From: Lithobates sylvaticus
Taxonomy: Eukaryota > Chordata > Amphibia > Anura > Ranidae
NCBI GenBank assembly: GCA_028564925.1
Contig: CM053026.1
Location: 640,995,967 to 641,059,966, forward strand
DNA length: 64,000 nt
Direction: 5' to 3'
The translations under genes were made by a program, and so were the position numbers. Below the pieces are notes generated by a model. It ran no database searches, had not been told where the DNA came from, and saw only the letters and a list, made by a program, of their open reading frames with translations. The stretch's first letter is position 1; each line of letters opens with the position of its first letter. Of the stretch, positions 42,806 through 53,808 are shown one piece after another.

Positions 42806-43578
42806 TTTTAGCTCAGGGCTCAATAACCAGTATAGGTTAGGCATTCAACAGTAACTTGATAATTAGAGGTACGGTTGCAGGACATATTAGAAGCTGACAC
42901 CACAGCTTCTGCTGGTGAGAGGCTGCTTTCCAGTCTGGTTGGACAACGGTCCAGCTGATCTTATGTTTAGGTCTCCGACACCATTACAGACGCCATATTG
43001 CAATTAACCTCAGGGGCCACTGCAATTGAACTTTGCAGCAACATTCATCTGGGTCTCTTTTATTAATAACTATATATGCCGGGATATACTGTATGTAAAA
43101 CTTATATTATTTCAAAGGCAGTCTATACTTCTTTCATGTTAGGTTCACACTGGAACAGGCACAGAGCTTGCTACATAACTTTTTTGCTGAACACCACATG
43201 GTTCACATACTCTGTGCATCACTTACTGCTCAGAACATCGAGGGTCATGGATAATGGGAAAGAGTTTATAATGAAAAATCTTTGATTATTAATCATTTTA
43301 AATGTGTGTAAACATTAGTTTAGGCATGCATTGTTTAATTCAGTTTGGACATTCAACCACAATACATTTCTTTACATATTACTAAACGTGGAAAAATTAC
43401 ATATGTTAATATTAAAATAACCTCAATAAACTTTAAATAATAATTAATATGTTTTCAAAGGAAAAGCAATGCAGGAACAGAAGTTTTACTTTATATTTGA
43501 GTTATTAAAGTATATATACAGTAAACCAAAAAATAACAATGTAATGCATTACAGCTTACCACTAGGTTTGAGCTAAAT
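42806..43578. other. Unassigned sequence
   Basis: No gene or repeat recognised. Confidence 0.3.
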
Positions 43579-44083
43579 TGATAGTAAAGGCATATTTAAA
43601 AAAAAATAACAAACATGTTATACTTACCTGCTATGTGCAGTGGTTTTGCACAGCGCAGCTCCAATCCTCCTCTTCTCGGGTCCCCTGCTGGCACTCCTGG
43701 CCCCTCTATCCTGCCAAGTGCCCCCACAGCAAGCAGTTTACTATGAGTGCACCCAAGCAGACTCGCTCATGGGCCACTTCTCTGTGTATACATTCACACA
43801 CAGCCGTGGCTCAGCCCTGCCTCCCTCCCCACTCTATCCTCATTGGTTCACTGTCTGTAATTAACACTAGTGGGAGCAAATGGCTCCTTCTGCTGTCTCA
43901 GCCAATGAGGAGGGAGAGATGGGGGCCAGCCAACGCTTCCGTGCACATCACTTGATCAAGATAGGGATCAGGTAGGTATTTGGGGGGGGGGGGCTGGGGG
44001 CTATTATTGCACATGAAAGATTTTATTACCTTCATGCATAAAATACATGAAGGTAAAAAACCTTGAGCCTTTACAATCACTTT
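43579..44083 (+). repeat. Interspersed repeat with inverted AGTAAAGGC / GCCTTTAC ends
   Basis: Left GATAGTAAAGGCAT and right GAGCCTTTACAATC are weak inverted ends, probably a MITE. It includes TGCAGTGGTTTTGCACAG, GGCACTCCTGGCCCC, CCTCATTGG with CCAATGAGG, and ACCTTCATG-CATGAAGGT. A left-half relative lies at 33868-34045. Confidence 0.6.
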
Positions 44084-45374
44084 TATTCAACCTAAATCAA
44101 AGGTAAACTGTCAGATGACAGAAGATCACCTGCCCAGTCAGCTGCAGTTGTGTAATATCCTCCCCCACAGCCCTACTAAACAAAGAACAAAGGGACAAGG
44201 ATACTTGTGACATCATTGATCTAATATGGCTACATGACCATATTTGGGCATTGTCTTTTGGACTACTGTCATGTTATAATACCCTTGGGATGCAGGACAA
44301 CCCGAGTTTTGCTTGAGCCTTAGCTTATTCTTACTTGCCAGTATTTAGATGTGGTGGCTGCATTTATTTTATTTTTTGGGCTAAGAACAGAAAAATGTCC
44401 ATTGATCCATATAGGGTTTCGGTATACTTGTAACTTCCTGTGAGCTCCATTGAAATCTCAAATAATGTTATAAACCTTCAAAGCTATCTTCCATGAACTA
44501 TAGAATAGAGGGGGGGGGGTGTTTGTAGTCCAAACAAGGAGAAAAACCTAGTGTGACAACACTGCTTCTCCACCGATACAATACAGTGAGTGAGTTTTGT
44601 CACCCTAGGACAGGAAATGTAATACTAGCAGGAAAGAAGGAAACTGATGGAGCCACCAGATCCAAGAACTTGTCAATTTCAAAGGCTTTCCTTTTTTTCT
44701 TGAGTTTAAAGTTTAAGTTTAAGTTTGAGCATACCTTTTATTTTTATCTATTTTTCAGGTTGTGCCTGTATAAGATTTTTTTTTGTTAGGTCAAAGTGTT
44801 TATTTTTTATAAATTGTTATTATGGCACCTTAAATTTTATATCTGTTTGCCAGTAGTCAAATGTGTTGAAAGGAATATAATGGTGAAACAACTATTCCAG
44901 AATCAATTCCAGCAGATGTCACCTGAGTGAACTTATTAGATTGCAGTCCATACTATTGATTTGTTCAGAGCATTTAGATTGTGCTAACATTTTCTGCTAC
45001 AGCATTCTGTTTCTCTGTGCCACGCAATCAATGCCATGGGTAATAACTGCTTTTTTGAAGCAAAATTTGCCACTATTCAGTTTTTCTTTAAGTCGCCAGC
45101 AGTTTGGAGTTTAAACATACAAATTATGTATGGGCATGGCTATTAACCTAGAACTTGTTGTGCTTTATGCTAAAAATTTCCCAATTCTTTTCTGCATTAT
45201 TGGTAAAAGGAACTTAGTCCTATTACTGAATATATTTACATCCCTAAAAAAAAAAGTTACAGTTTTTGCCTGTTTTTCTGCAGATACTGTACCTTATATA
45301 AAGTGACAATATCTGCATTTAGGCCAAGGATATAGGTGGATGTATTTAAATCAGAACTCTAGGCAAAAAGCTAA
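44084..45374. other. Unassigned sequence
   Basis: About 1.3 kb with no gene. A GTTTAAGTTTAAGTTTGAG micro-repeat occurs near 44707-44728. Confidence 0.3.
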
Positions 45375-45587
45375 ATAATTTGCTGCTCATTGATTGCAGT
45401 ATTGTAGTCTGAATACCTATATGGGAGTTGTTTAAAGCAATGATCATCAACCCTGTCCTCAGGGCCCACTAACAGGCCAGGTTTGCAAGATAACTTAAAT
45501 ACATAACAGGTGATATAATTTTCTGCTCATTGATTGCAGTATTGTAGTCTGCATCTCCCCAAGGTAATACATAAAACCTGGCCTGTT
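45375..45587 (+). mobile_element. hAT-like palindromic element, rearranged
   Basis: ATGATCATCAACCCTGTCCT from 45441 is the left end of a palindromic frog element. AACCTGGCCTGTT at 45575-45587 is the start of its inverse arm, truncated. A 29-bp interior piece, CTGCTCATTGATTGCAGTAT plus TGTAGTCTG, occurs both inside (45523) and just outside (45383), so the copy is rearranged. Confidence 0.5.
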
Positions 45588-45962
45588 TTATACACAAGTC
45601 CTATTCCTGTCTCTACCACTCTTACCCCTTGACCACATTTCGTCCACTCACACTTAGTCTTCCTCTCCCTCTCTACCCCCTCCCCTCTTACTCTTCCCTA
45701 CTGTCACGGCCCACTTTCTTCTCTTCCCCCACTCCTTCCTTTCTTCTTTTTCTGCTCTTCTAATACCTTCTGTCTTGTGAACCTCCCCTTACCCCATAAC
45801 CTCTCATCCTCCTGGTCAACCCAAAATATCCCTCAGCCCAGTCACCTCGGTACACATAAAATACATACCTGCTCGTGATCGATCGCACCTAACTACTGTC
45901 TCCCTAGCTCATATGCTTCCTTGTAAAATGCAAAGAGATCCGCAAGCGCACAGCTCCCTACA
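45588..45962 (+). other. Pyrimidine-rich leader before the L1-type LINE
   Basis: C/T-rich, with CTTCTCTTCCCCCACTCC words. It could be the LINE's 5' region or the end of its first open reading frame, but no protein motif is clear. Confidence 0.3.
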
Positions 45963-45989
45963 GTTGAAGTGTCAATGTTAAGAGCTTAA

Positions 45990-47135
45990 ATCTACCCGAA
46001 AAAACGATCACAGGTCATAGCTGCCCTCACCAAACAGAAAGCGCAATTTATCTTTCTTCAAGAAACGAATTTCCGCTCAAACGCCATCCCTAAGATCACT
46101 AACCATATCTACCACACTGCCATTCACTCCACAAACCCCTTGGCAAAAACCAAGGGGACTTCAATCTTAATCTCCAAACATGGCCCATTTCAACTCTCAG
46201 ATTCCCTGATAGACCCAGAAGGCAGATTTGTCTTCCTTAAAGGCCATTACGCTTCCAAACCCTTGACACTAGCTAACATCTATTCCCCAAATGAACACCA
46301 AGTCAAATTTTTCAGGAAAATTAAGGAACTTTTACTCCCCTTCAAAGAGGGTATTGTCCTTCTTGGAGGCGATTTTAATGTCCCACTACACCCGGTCATA
46401 GACACCTCAACAGGCACTTCAGCGCTATCGTACCAGGCACTCCGACAGATTAGGCTACAGCTCCAGGGCCTAAGCCTACATGACACATGGCGCACACTAT
46501 TCCCTACAGTCAAGGATTACACCTTTTACTCTACCCCATTCCAAAAATACTCGCGTATAGACTATTTCTTCCTTTCCCATCCCGACTTGACATATCTCAC
46601 GCAAGCAACAATAGAACCCATGTACTTATCAGACCATCACCCTATTTCGGTCTCTCTGACCTTTCCGGACTCGGTTCCAAGATCTAAAACCTGGAGACTG
46701 AACTCTGCCTTACTGAAAGATGTAGAATTTACCTCATGCCTAGAATCTCAAATTCGAGAATATTTCCTAGATAACACTACCACAGACATTTCCCTAATTT
46801 CAGTATGGGAGGCTCACAAATGTGTCATACGGGGAGAGCTAATAGCACAGGCAGCTAAAGTTAAAAGGCTACGCCAGGAAACCATTGCAAAGTTGATAGA
46901 CAAAATTAAACAGTTGGAAGCCTCGCACAAACTTACACATTCACAAAGCTCCTTACAGGAACTATCTCTTTCTCGTTCCCTACTACTAGAAGAATTATGG
47001 AAGCACACGAGACGCCGTTATGTCTTACACCAGAGAGTTTTTTATGAGCAAGGCAATAAGTGCGGGAGATTGTTGGCAAGAGCAGTGAAAACCTCCAGAC
47101 CCTCCAGTACGATACACCAAATTCAAAGCCCGTAG
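45990..47135 (+). pseudogene. L1-type endonuclease domain and linker
   Basis: Open from 45990 to a stop at 47133-47135. Endonuclease signatures: FIFLQETNF (metal-binding glutamate, about 46047-46073), LANIYSPN, LLGGDFNVPL (about 46356-46385), SRIDYFFLS and YLSDHHPISV (about 46623-46652). All catalytic landmarks of the endonuclease/exonuclease/phosphatase fold are present in this stretch. A lysine/arginine-rich linker follows. In a living element this frame would continue into the reverse transcriptase; here a stop separates them and upstream sequence is shifted near 45987. Confidence 0.8.
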
Positions 47136-47589
47136 GGCACACCCCTTTTCAAAAATGAAGACATTGCAAAAAGTTTTGAGAGCTATTACAAACAATTATA
47201 TAACCTAAAACCCAACACACAAAACATAGAGCAGGCAAACTACAGGATAGAAGCTATCAGAAACTTTCTACAACAATACTACCCAAGTCCCCTCACAAAC
47301 GAACAAGCTCAGGAAATGGAGAGACCCCTCTCCATAGAAGAACTTCGCACCGCACTAAAGCAGATGAAACCGGGAAAGAGCCCGGGCCCTGATGGGTTCA
47401 TGCTGCGGTATTACAAATTCTTCACTAATATCCTATCCCCGAAACTGATCACCGTCTTTAATGCCATGGCAGCCCCTGCAACCTCAATGGGGCGCATGTT
47501 GGAGACCCATATTGCTGTCATCCCAAAAGAAGGGAAAGACACAACCCTAGTACAGAATTATAGGCCCATTTCCCTTCTGAACGTAGATA
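47136..47589 (+). pseudogene. L1-type reverse transcriptase, N-terminal part
   Basis: Continues after one stop with LFKNEDIAKSFESYYKQLY, then PLSIEELRTALKQMKPGKSP and GPDGFMLRYYKFF, then HIAVIPKEGKD and NYRPISLLNVDI. These are the finger-region blocks of L1-group enzymes. It ends exactly where the TTAA insert begins, and the missing neighbour residues KLYSKILANRL resume directly after the insert. Confidence 0.85.
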
Positions 47590-48567
47590 TTAACCACTTC
47601 AGCCCCGGACCAATTGGCAGCCAAAGGACCAGGCCCCTTTTTGAGATTCGGCACTGCGTTGCTTTAACTGACAATTGCGCGGTCGTGCGACGTGGCTCCC
47701 AAAAAAATTGGCGTCCTTTTTTTCCCACAAATAGAGCTTTCTTTTGGTGGTATTTGATCGCCCCTGCGGATTTTATTTTTTGCGCTATAAACAAAAATAG
47801 AGCGACAATTTGAAAAAAATGCAATATTTTTTACTTTTTGCTATAATAAATATCCCCAAAAAATATATAAAAATTTTTTTTTTTCCTCAGTTTAGGCCGA
47901 TACGTATTCTTCTACATATTTTTGGTAAAAAAAATCGCAATTAGCGATTATTGATTAGTTTGCGCAAAAGTTATAGCGTTTACAAAATAGGGGATAGTTT
48001 TATAGCATTTTTATTAATATTTTTTTTTTTATTAGTAATGGCGGCGATCAGCGATTTTTTTGTGACTGCGACATTATGGCGGACACATCGGACATTTTTG
48101 ACACATTTTTGGGACATTTGTCATTTATACAGAAATCAATGCTATTTAAATAGCACTGATTCCTATGTAAATGACAGTTGTAGTGAAGGGGTTAACCACT
48201 AGGGGGCGGGGAGGAGTCAGTGTGACGTGTTGTGTTTTTTTTACAGTAGGGGGGCGTGGCTGTACGTCTGACGTCATTGATCGGCTTTCCTGATGACAGG
48301 GAACCGCCGATCACTGACAGTCAGTGTAGGAAGCACGGGGAGAGGTTTGTTTACACATACCTCTCCCCGTTCTTCAGCTCCGTAACCCGATCGCGGGATA
48401 CCAGCGGTGATCGGGTCCGCTGGTCCCGCGGCCGTGGTCACGGAGCTCCCGTGGTCGCGCGCGCCCCCCGGGCAGGCAAATTAAAGGGGATGTACCCGTA
48501 CGTGCTTTTGCCTGCCCGTGCCATTCTGTAGACGTATATCTACATGAGGCGGTCGGGAAGCGGTTAA
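47590..48567. mobile_element. piggyBac-like element inserted in the L1 reverse transcriptase
   Basis: Left TTAACCACTTCAGCCCCGG, right GGTCGGGAAGCGGTTAA, TTAA at 47590-47593 and 48564-48567. Removing the insert and one TTAA leaves GATATTAAGCTC, which reads through the LINE frame as DIKL. The interior matches 6671-7528 and 29821-30699 in reverse or forward parts (for example GTATTCTTCTACATATTTTTGG). No transposase. Confidence 0.9.
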
Positions 48568-49137
48568 GCTCTACTCCAAAATCCTAGCTAACAGATTGTC
48601 CCCAATCCTGCCCAACCTTATCTCCCTAGTTTAGGTAGGTTTTGTACCCGGAAGAGAGGCAAGGGACAATACCATTAGAGCGCTGAACCTCCACCACTGG
48701 CTTTTGATGTCCGCAACCCGAGGCTTCTTTCTTTCTCTTGACGCCGAGAAGGCGTTCGAAAGAGTGGCCTGGGACTATATGCACGAGACACATATCTCGG
48801 CCCTGTATTCCTCCCCAAGTGCGAGAGTCAGGGTAAACGGCCACCTATCGAACGCCTTCTCTATAGGCAATGGTACTCGCCAGGGATGTCCCTTGTCTCC
48901 CTTAATTTTTGTCCTTATACTAGAACCTTTCCTCAATAGAATAAGAGACAACCCTGACATAAAAGGCCTTTTAATACGTGATAAAGAATACAAAGTAGCT
49001 GCTTTCGCAGATGACATTCTCCTCTCCCTCTCCTCCCCCCTTACCTCCATACCTAATCTGCTAAAAGACCTAGAACATTTTGGGACCCTATCAAACTTCA
49101 AAATCTCACGCCCTAAATGTCTCTCTCCCCAAAAGTA
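48568..49137 (+). pseudogene. L1-type reverse transcriptase, catalytic part
   Basis: From 48568 KLYSKILANRLSPILPNLI continues to a stop near 48630. Then come FVPGREARDNTIRALNLHH, SLDAEKAFERVAW (first catalytic aspartate), GNGTRQGCPLSPLIF and the polymerase box FADDILLSLS with both aspartates (49004-49015). It stops at 49135-49137. DAEKAF and FADD(I/V)L are typical of the L1 group, unlike the L2 neighbour's YADDTQLY. Confidence 0.85.
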
Positions 49138-49224
49138 GATAGGTGTCAAAAATCCCTCCCTTTTCTCTGGAATCAGAAGGCCATTACTTATCTAGGCATA
49201 TAAATCACAACAAACCTGGCCAAC

Positions 49225-50674
49225 ATGTATACTGAAAACTTCCTGAAGGCTCTGAAGAGAGCCCAGCAAGACATGAAAGATTGGGGAAATCTCAATGTTT
49301 CATGGTTCGGCCGATCTGCCCTCCTGAAAATGATAATACTGCCGAGACTTTTGTATCTCATTCAGTGCATTCCCATTAACCTTCCAGCTTCCTTTTTTTC
49401 TACATATAAGAGGGCCTCTTCACTATTCATATGGAAAAATTCTCCACCACGCATTAAAAACATGCGCTTGACACACTCTAAACTCAAGGGCGGAATTGGG
49501 TTGCCAGACCTACATAAATATTATTTGGCCAGCCACCTTACTCGTTTGGTGGACTGGAACATTCACGAGTCCGGAAAGGTCTGGGTTACATTGGAAAAAT
49601 CCTTCACAAGCCTCCCTCTTGGGTCTCTCCCTTGGGTACCTTTTCGACTTTGGCCTCTAGAGGCCACGACACACCCCATTGTACACCCCTCCCTGGACAC
49701 CTTTAAGACAGCAACCAAATCTACAAAACTCTCTTCAACCCCTTGCCCTCTGACACCCTTAAGGGGAAACCCTGACTTTAAACCAGGTACTTCGACTTCC
49801 TATCTCAGACATGAATGGCCACATAGAGAAGTTTTAGCACACCAATTATTTTCCCGTGGAACCCCACGACCTTACGAAGACGTAGTGGCGACATCACTCT
49901 CCAACTCTTTCCCGTTTTGGTCATTTAGGCAGATCAGTCACTTCTTATCCTCAAAGGCGACAAAAGAAACATGGACTAGACCACTGACACCATTTGAAAA
50001 AATATGTACAATCCACTCACCACAAAGACACCTGATCTCAAGTATATATACTATACTCTTAGATGAAACACCTATCCCCCTAGACTCGGCACGAATAGCA
50101 AGGGAAACTGATCTTCAGCTCACTCACAGATGAGGACTGGACTCTCATTAACGAATATGCCCACAAAGGTTCTCTTAATGTTGCAACCCAAGAAAATTGT
50201 TATAAAATTAAGACGCGGTGGTATAGAACCCCGTCCCTCCTACACAAATTCTCCCCATCCACTCCTGACACATGCTGGAGATGTAGGAAAGAGAAAGGAA
50301 CGATGCTCCATATATGGTGGGACTGCGAAGCCCTCCAGCCATTTTGGAAGGAGATACATGAACTTATCTCCCACATCACCACGTATACGTTAGATTATTC
50401 CCCAGCACAATACCTCCTGCACCACACCCACCTGACTAGAGCGGAATATTATAAGTTTCTTGCCATGCACATGGTAAATGCAGCTAGAATGTGCATCCCA
50501 ACACATTGGCGATATACACACACTCTGACAATTGGCGAATGGTTCTTGAGGATCTCCAAAACTGAGGAAATGGAAGAATTAGTACACATTTCACAGGAAC
50601 GTATCCAGAAATTCACAACAACATGGGCTTGTTGGACTCACTTTAAATCTACACAACGTTTTCAAGCATATTAG
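49225..50674 (+). pseudogene. L1-type C-terminal region with cysteine motif
   Basis: A 302-codon open stretch (49225-50133) with WGNLNVSWFGRSALLKMIIL, LPRLLYLIQCIP and GGIGLPDLHKYYLASHLTRL, all typical thumb/linker blocks of L1-type elements. It is followed in a different frame by TCWRCRKEKGTMLHIWWDC (about 50269-50328), the C-terminal zinc-knuckle-like motif. The last open stretch ends at 50672-50674. Confidence 0.8.
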
Positions 50675-50802
50675 CCTTGAACCACAAACAACCTTTGATT
50701 ACCAATAGTCGTCTGTACAATGAATGAATGATTTGTATAGCGCTGCAACTGCGAACTGAATCGCCTCGAGGCGCTTGACTGCTCATGTTGGGATGCCATG
50801 TA

Positions 50803-53800
50803 TTAGAAGAGGTGGGTCTTGAGTTTTTTCCTGAAGGCCTGATGGTTTTCTTCCATGCGGATGTTGTTTGGTAGAGCATTCCATAGCCGGGGTCCCTGTA
50901 CTGCGAATCTTCGTTCTCCCTTCGATTTGTAGCGGGCTTTGGGGATGAGAAGGCGATTTTGGTTTGTTGATCGAAGTCTGCGATTCGGTATGTATTTTTC
51001 TATTTTCTCACAAAGGTATTGAGGCGCATTTCCTTGTGTACATTTGTGGGTGAGGCAGAGGGTCTTGAATGTGATCCTGTCTTTTACCTTGAGCCAATGG
51101 AGCATCCTTAGGGATGGGGAGATGGATTCCCAGGGTTTCTTTCCGGTGACTATTCTTGCTGCTGTGTTTTGGACAATTTGAAGGCGCGCAATCTGGTAAT
51201 CCGGTAATCCTATGTAGAGTGAGTTTGCGTAGTCGAGCCGTGAATTGATGATCGTTCCTACTACTACCGCTTTTTCCTTTTCCGGGATGAAGGGGATGAG
51301 TCTGCGTAGCATGCGAAGGAGATGGTGGGATCCGCTGATTACGGATCCTATTTGTGCCTCCATTGTCATCTCTGAATCAAAGATTACTCCGAGGCTTTTG
51401 GCTTTGTTGCTTGGAAGGATGGTCTGTCCCAAGATGGTTGGTGGTGTCCAAGGGGTCTTCGTCTTTTTCCTTGAGTTTGCGTCGAGGAGCAGTAATTCTG
51501 TTTTTGATCCATTTAGTTTGAGGGAGCTAGTGGTCATCCAGTCATCTATCAATGTGAGACATTTTCCTAGTTCCTGGTATTGGTCTTTTTGTCCGGTGAT
51601 CCGGAAGTACAGTTGAGTGTCGTCCGCGTATGAGTGGAAGCACAGATCCAATTTGCTAATAATTTTGAAGAGTGGTCGGATGTAAATGTTGAACAGTACT
51701 GGTGACAATGGTGATCCTTGAGGGACTCCATAAGTGATTGCCCGAGTTTCCGAAGTGAAGGCTCCTAGTTTCACTGTTTGTGACCGGTTTCCTAAGAAGG
51801 AAGCGAACCATGGCAGATCTCCATCTGTAACTCCTGCCACTTCCTTGAGGCGGCTGAGAAGCATGTTGTGGTCCACTGTGTCGAACGCCGCACTGAGATC
51901 CAGCAATACCAGAAGACACGATTCTCCCTCATCCGCTGCTTCTAGGGCGTCATCCCATATTTTCAGAAGTGCCGTTTCTGTGCCATGGCCTGGGCGGAAG
52001 CCCGATTGTAGTGGGTCTAGGAGCTTGTGTGTGTCCAGATGAAGTTGAAGCTGTTGTACTACTGCTTTCTCCATGATCTTGGAAATGGTGTTCAGGCTTG
52101 TTACCGGTCTGCGATTGTTCGGATCCTTGGGGTCGAGGTTGGGTTTCTTTAGTAATGGTTTGATGATGCCTTGCTTGAGGGAATTCGGAACCAATCCTTC
52201 TTTGAACGACTGATTTACTAGGTGTGTGATAGCGGGGGCCAGAATGTCGGAGCATTCTTTCAAGAGTTTTGTGGGGATGATGTCGTTTGGCGAGGTGCTG
52301 TCTCGGAGGCTCTTGATGACATTTTTGGTTTCATCCGTTGTGATCGGGGTAAGTGAAAAATGTGGTGCTTGTGCGCTGTGGATGTAAAATTCCTTACCTG
52401 GGTTGAGTTGAGTAGAGCTGGTTGTTTTTTTTTGTTGAATTATTTTCTGAATGTTGTCTATTTTGTTGATGAAAAAATCTGATAATTTGTTGCAGTATTC
52501 TTGAGTTTCGTATCCTAGGGGCTCAAGGCAGGTGGGGTTCATAGTCTGGGCGACTAGTTTGAAAAGTTCCCGTGGTCGGTTTAAGGCTTTTGAGAGGGTG
52601 TTTGAGATATGTTCTTTTTTTGCTGTGAAAATTGCTTTATGATATCTCTTGGTGAGTATTCTGTAGTTTGTGTGATTTTCCTTTGTGGTGTTTCTTCTCC
52701 AGGCTCTTTCTGCTCTTCTGTGTTCCCGTTTCAGTAGAGTAAGCGTGCCATTAAACCAACCAGAATTTTTCTTGCGGATGGGTACTCGATGTTTCGGGGC
52801 GACTGCGTCTGCTGTTTGTAGAAGTGCCTTGTTTATGAAGCTGAGTATTCGTTCTGTTGAGTGGTTTTGATTTAGTGTACCCATTTTGTGTGTTAGTGTG
52901 GTTTTGAAGATTTCCGAATGTAGTTTCTTCTGCGATCTAATCCAGTGTGTTGTTGCTGCTGGGTTTGGTTTTTGCAGGGAGATGTTGGTGGCGATCTCAA
53001 ATTTGATAGCGTGGTGGTCTGACCATGGTAGCGCTATGTTGTCTTGAATGCTGATGTCCGTATTTTGCTTGAAGATGAGGTCCAGGATGTGACCCGACCC
53101 ATGTGTGGGAGCCTTTACTAGTTGTTGAAGCCCTAGGTCTTCCAGTTGATTGATGCAGGTGGTGGCGATGGGGTCTTCGGTGGAATTCGCCCAGAGGTTG
53201 AAATCTCCGAGTACCAGAATCTTGTTGTTTTTCAGGGTGTGTGCCGAGATGAATTCCGTGAGTGGTATCGGTAGATTTGTCTTTGGTCCTGGTGGTCTGT
53301 AGCATAGCAGCATGTGGATGGTTTCTTGTGGTGTGGTTTGCATCTGTAGAGTAAGTGTCTCCATAAACGTTGCTTTGTTCTGTACCGTAGGTTTGACGAG
53401 CGCTAGATGAGCTTTGAAGATCACTGCTAGGCCTCCTCCTTTTTTTCCTTTCCGATGCTCGGTTAGGATCCTGTAGTTTTCTGGCACTAATTCTGTTAGG
53501 ATGGTGTTGCAGTCGGGTGTTAGCCAGCTTTCCGTGATGAAGAGGCAATCTATGTTGTTTTGTGTGATGAAGTCATGGATTTCGTGCCTGTGCTTGACTG
53601 CCGATCTGGTGTTAATCAAAGCGCATGCTAATTGTTGCGGTTGAGTTGTAGTCTTCTTATGTTTGATCGTTGCTTGTGGATCGATTCTTAGTAGTCGTTC
53701 TTTTTGTAATATTTTTTGAATGTCGGTCGGTAGAGTTGCGGTCAAATTTCTTAGTCTGCATAGGGACTCTGCTGAGTATTTGAAATTGCACATGTTGAGG

Positions 53801-53808
53801 TGCTCCAA
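50803..53808 (-). CDS. L2-type endonuclease/reverse transcriptase (intact, 1001 codons)
   Basis: A single uninterrupted frame of the usual length for an L2 second ORF. An apurinic-type endonuclease occupies about residues 60-270: ALINTRSA, FITESWL (91-96 region, metal-binding Glu), LLCYRPPG, ILVLGDFNLW (201-204 GDFN), HILDLIF and WSDHHAIKF (263-266). The reverse transcriptase spans about 480-800: NNRRPVTSLNTISKIMEKAV, LQSGFRPGHGTETALL, LLDLSAAFDTVDH (first Asp), GVPQGSPLSPVLF (694-706) and YADDTQLY with both Asp (727-730). C-terminal blocks LHWLKVKDRITFKTLCL and RLWNALPNNIR end at KTHLF. The product would nick target DNA and copy its own RNA onto the exposed end (target-primed reverse transcription). 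The chosen Met follows a leader rich in stops. All key residues I can name are present, so it may be, or recently was, functional. Confidence 0.9.
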   Translation of the reverse strand: MEHLNMCNFKYSAESLCRLRNLTATLPTDIQKILQKERLLRIDPQATIKHKKTTTQPQQLACALINTRSAVKHRHEIHDFITQNNIDCLFITESWLTPDCNTILTELVPENYRILTEHRKGKKGGGLAVIFKAHLALVKPTVQNKATFMETLTLQMQTTPQETIHMLLCYRPPGPKTNLPIPLTEFISAHTLKNNKILVLGDFNLWANSTEDPIATTCINQLEDLGLQQLVKAPTHGSGHILDLIFKQNTDISIQDNIALPWSDHHAIKFEIATNISLQKPNPAATTHWIRSQKKLHSEIFKTTLTHKMGTLNQNHSTERILSFINKALLQTADAVAPKHRVPIRKKNSGWFNGTLTLLKREHRRAERAWRRNTTKENHTNYRILTKRYHKAIFTAKKEHISNTLSKALNRPRELFKLVAQTMNPTCLEPLGYETQEYCNKLSDFFINKIDNIQKIIQQKKTTSSTQLNPGKEFYIHSAQAPHFSLTPITTDETKNVIKSLRDSTSPNDIIPTKLLKECSDILAPAITHLVNQSFKEGLVPNSLKQGIIKPLLKKPNLDPKDPNNRRPVTSLNTISKIMEKAVVQQLQLHLDTHKLLDPLQSGFRPGHGTETALLKIWDDALEAADEGESCLLVLLDLSAAFDTVDHNMLLSRLKEVAGVTDGDLPWFASFLGNRSQTVKLGAFTSETRAITYGVPQGSPLSPVLFNIYIRPLFKIISKLDLCFHSYADDTQLYFRITGQKDQYQELGKCLTLIDDWMTTSSLKLNGSKTELLLLDANSRKKTKTPWTPPTILGQTILPSNKAKSLGVIFDSEMTMEAQIGSVISGSHHLLRMLRRLIPFIPEKEKAVVVGTIINSRLDYANSLYIGLPDYQIARLQIVQNTAARIVTGKKPWESISPSLRMLHWLKVKDRITFKTLCLTHKCTQGNAPQYLCEKIEKYIPNRRLRSTNQNRLLIPKARYKSKGERRFAVQGPRLWNALPNNIRMEENHQAFRKKLKTHLF

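Larger units (their letters stand above)
45963..50680 (+). mobile_element. L1/Tx1-type LINE, degraded, split by a piggyBac-like element
   Basis: Covers most of the second open reading frame of an L1-group non-LTR retrotransposon: apurinic-type endonuclease, reverse transcriptase and a C-terminal cysteine-rich motif. It is cut by the 978-bp insert at 47590-48567; without that, about 3.7 kb remains. Several stops and frame changes make it inactive. The 3' part may have been removed where the L2 element begins (about 50712). Confidence 0.85.

Noticed and set aside
51245-53548. Frames of 60-183 codons on either strand within the L2 element.
   Set aside because: They are shadows of the 1001-codon minus-strand coding frame.
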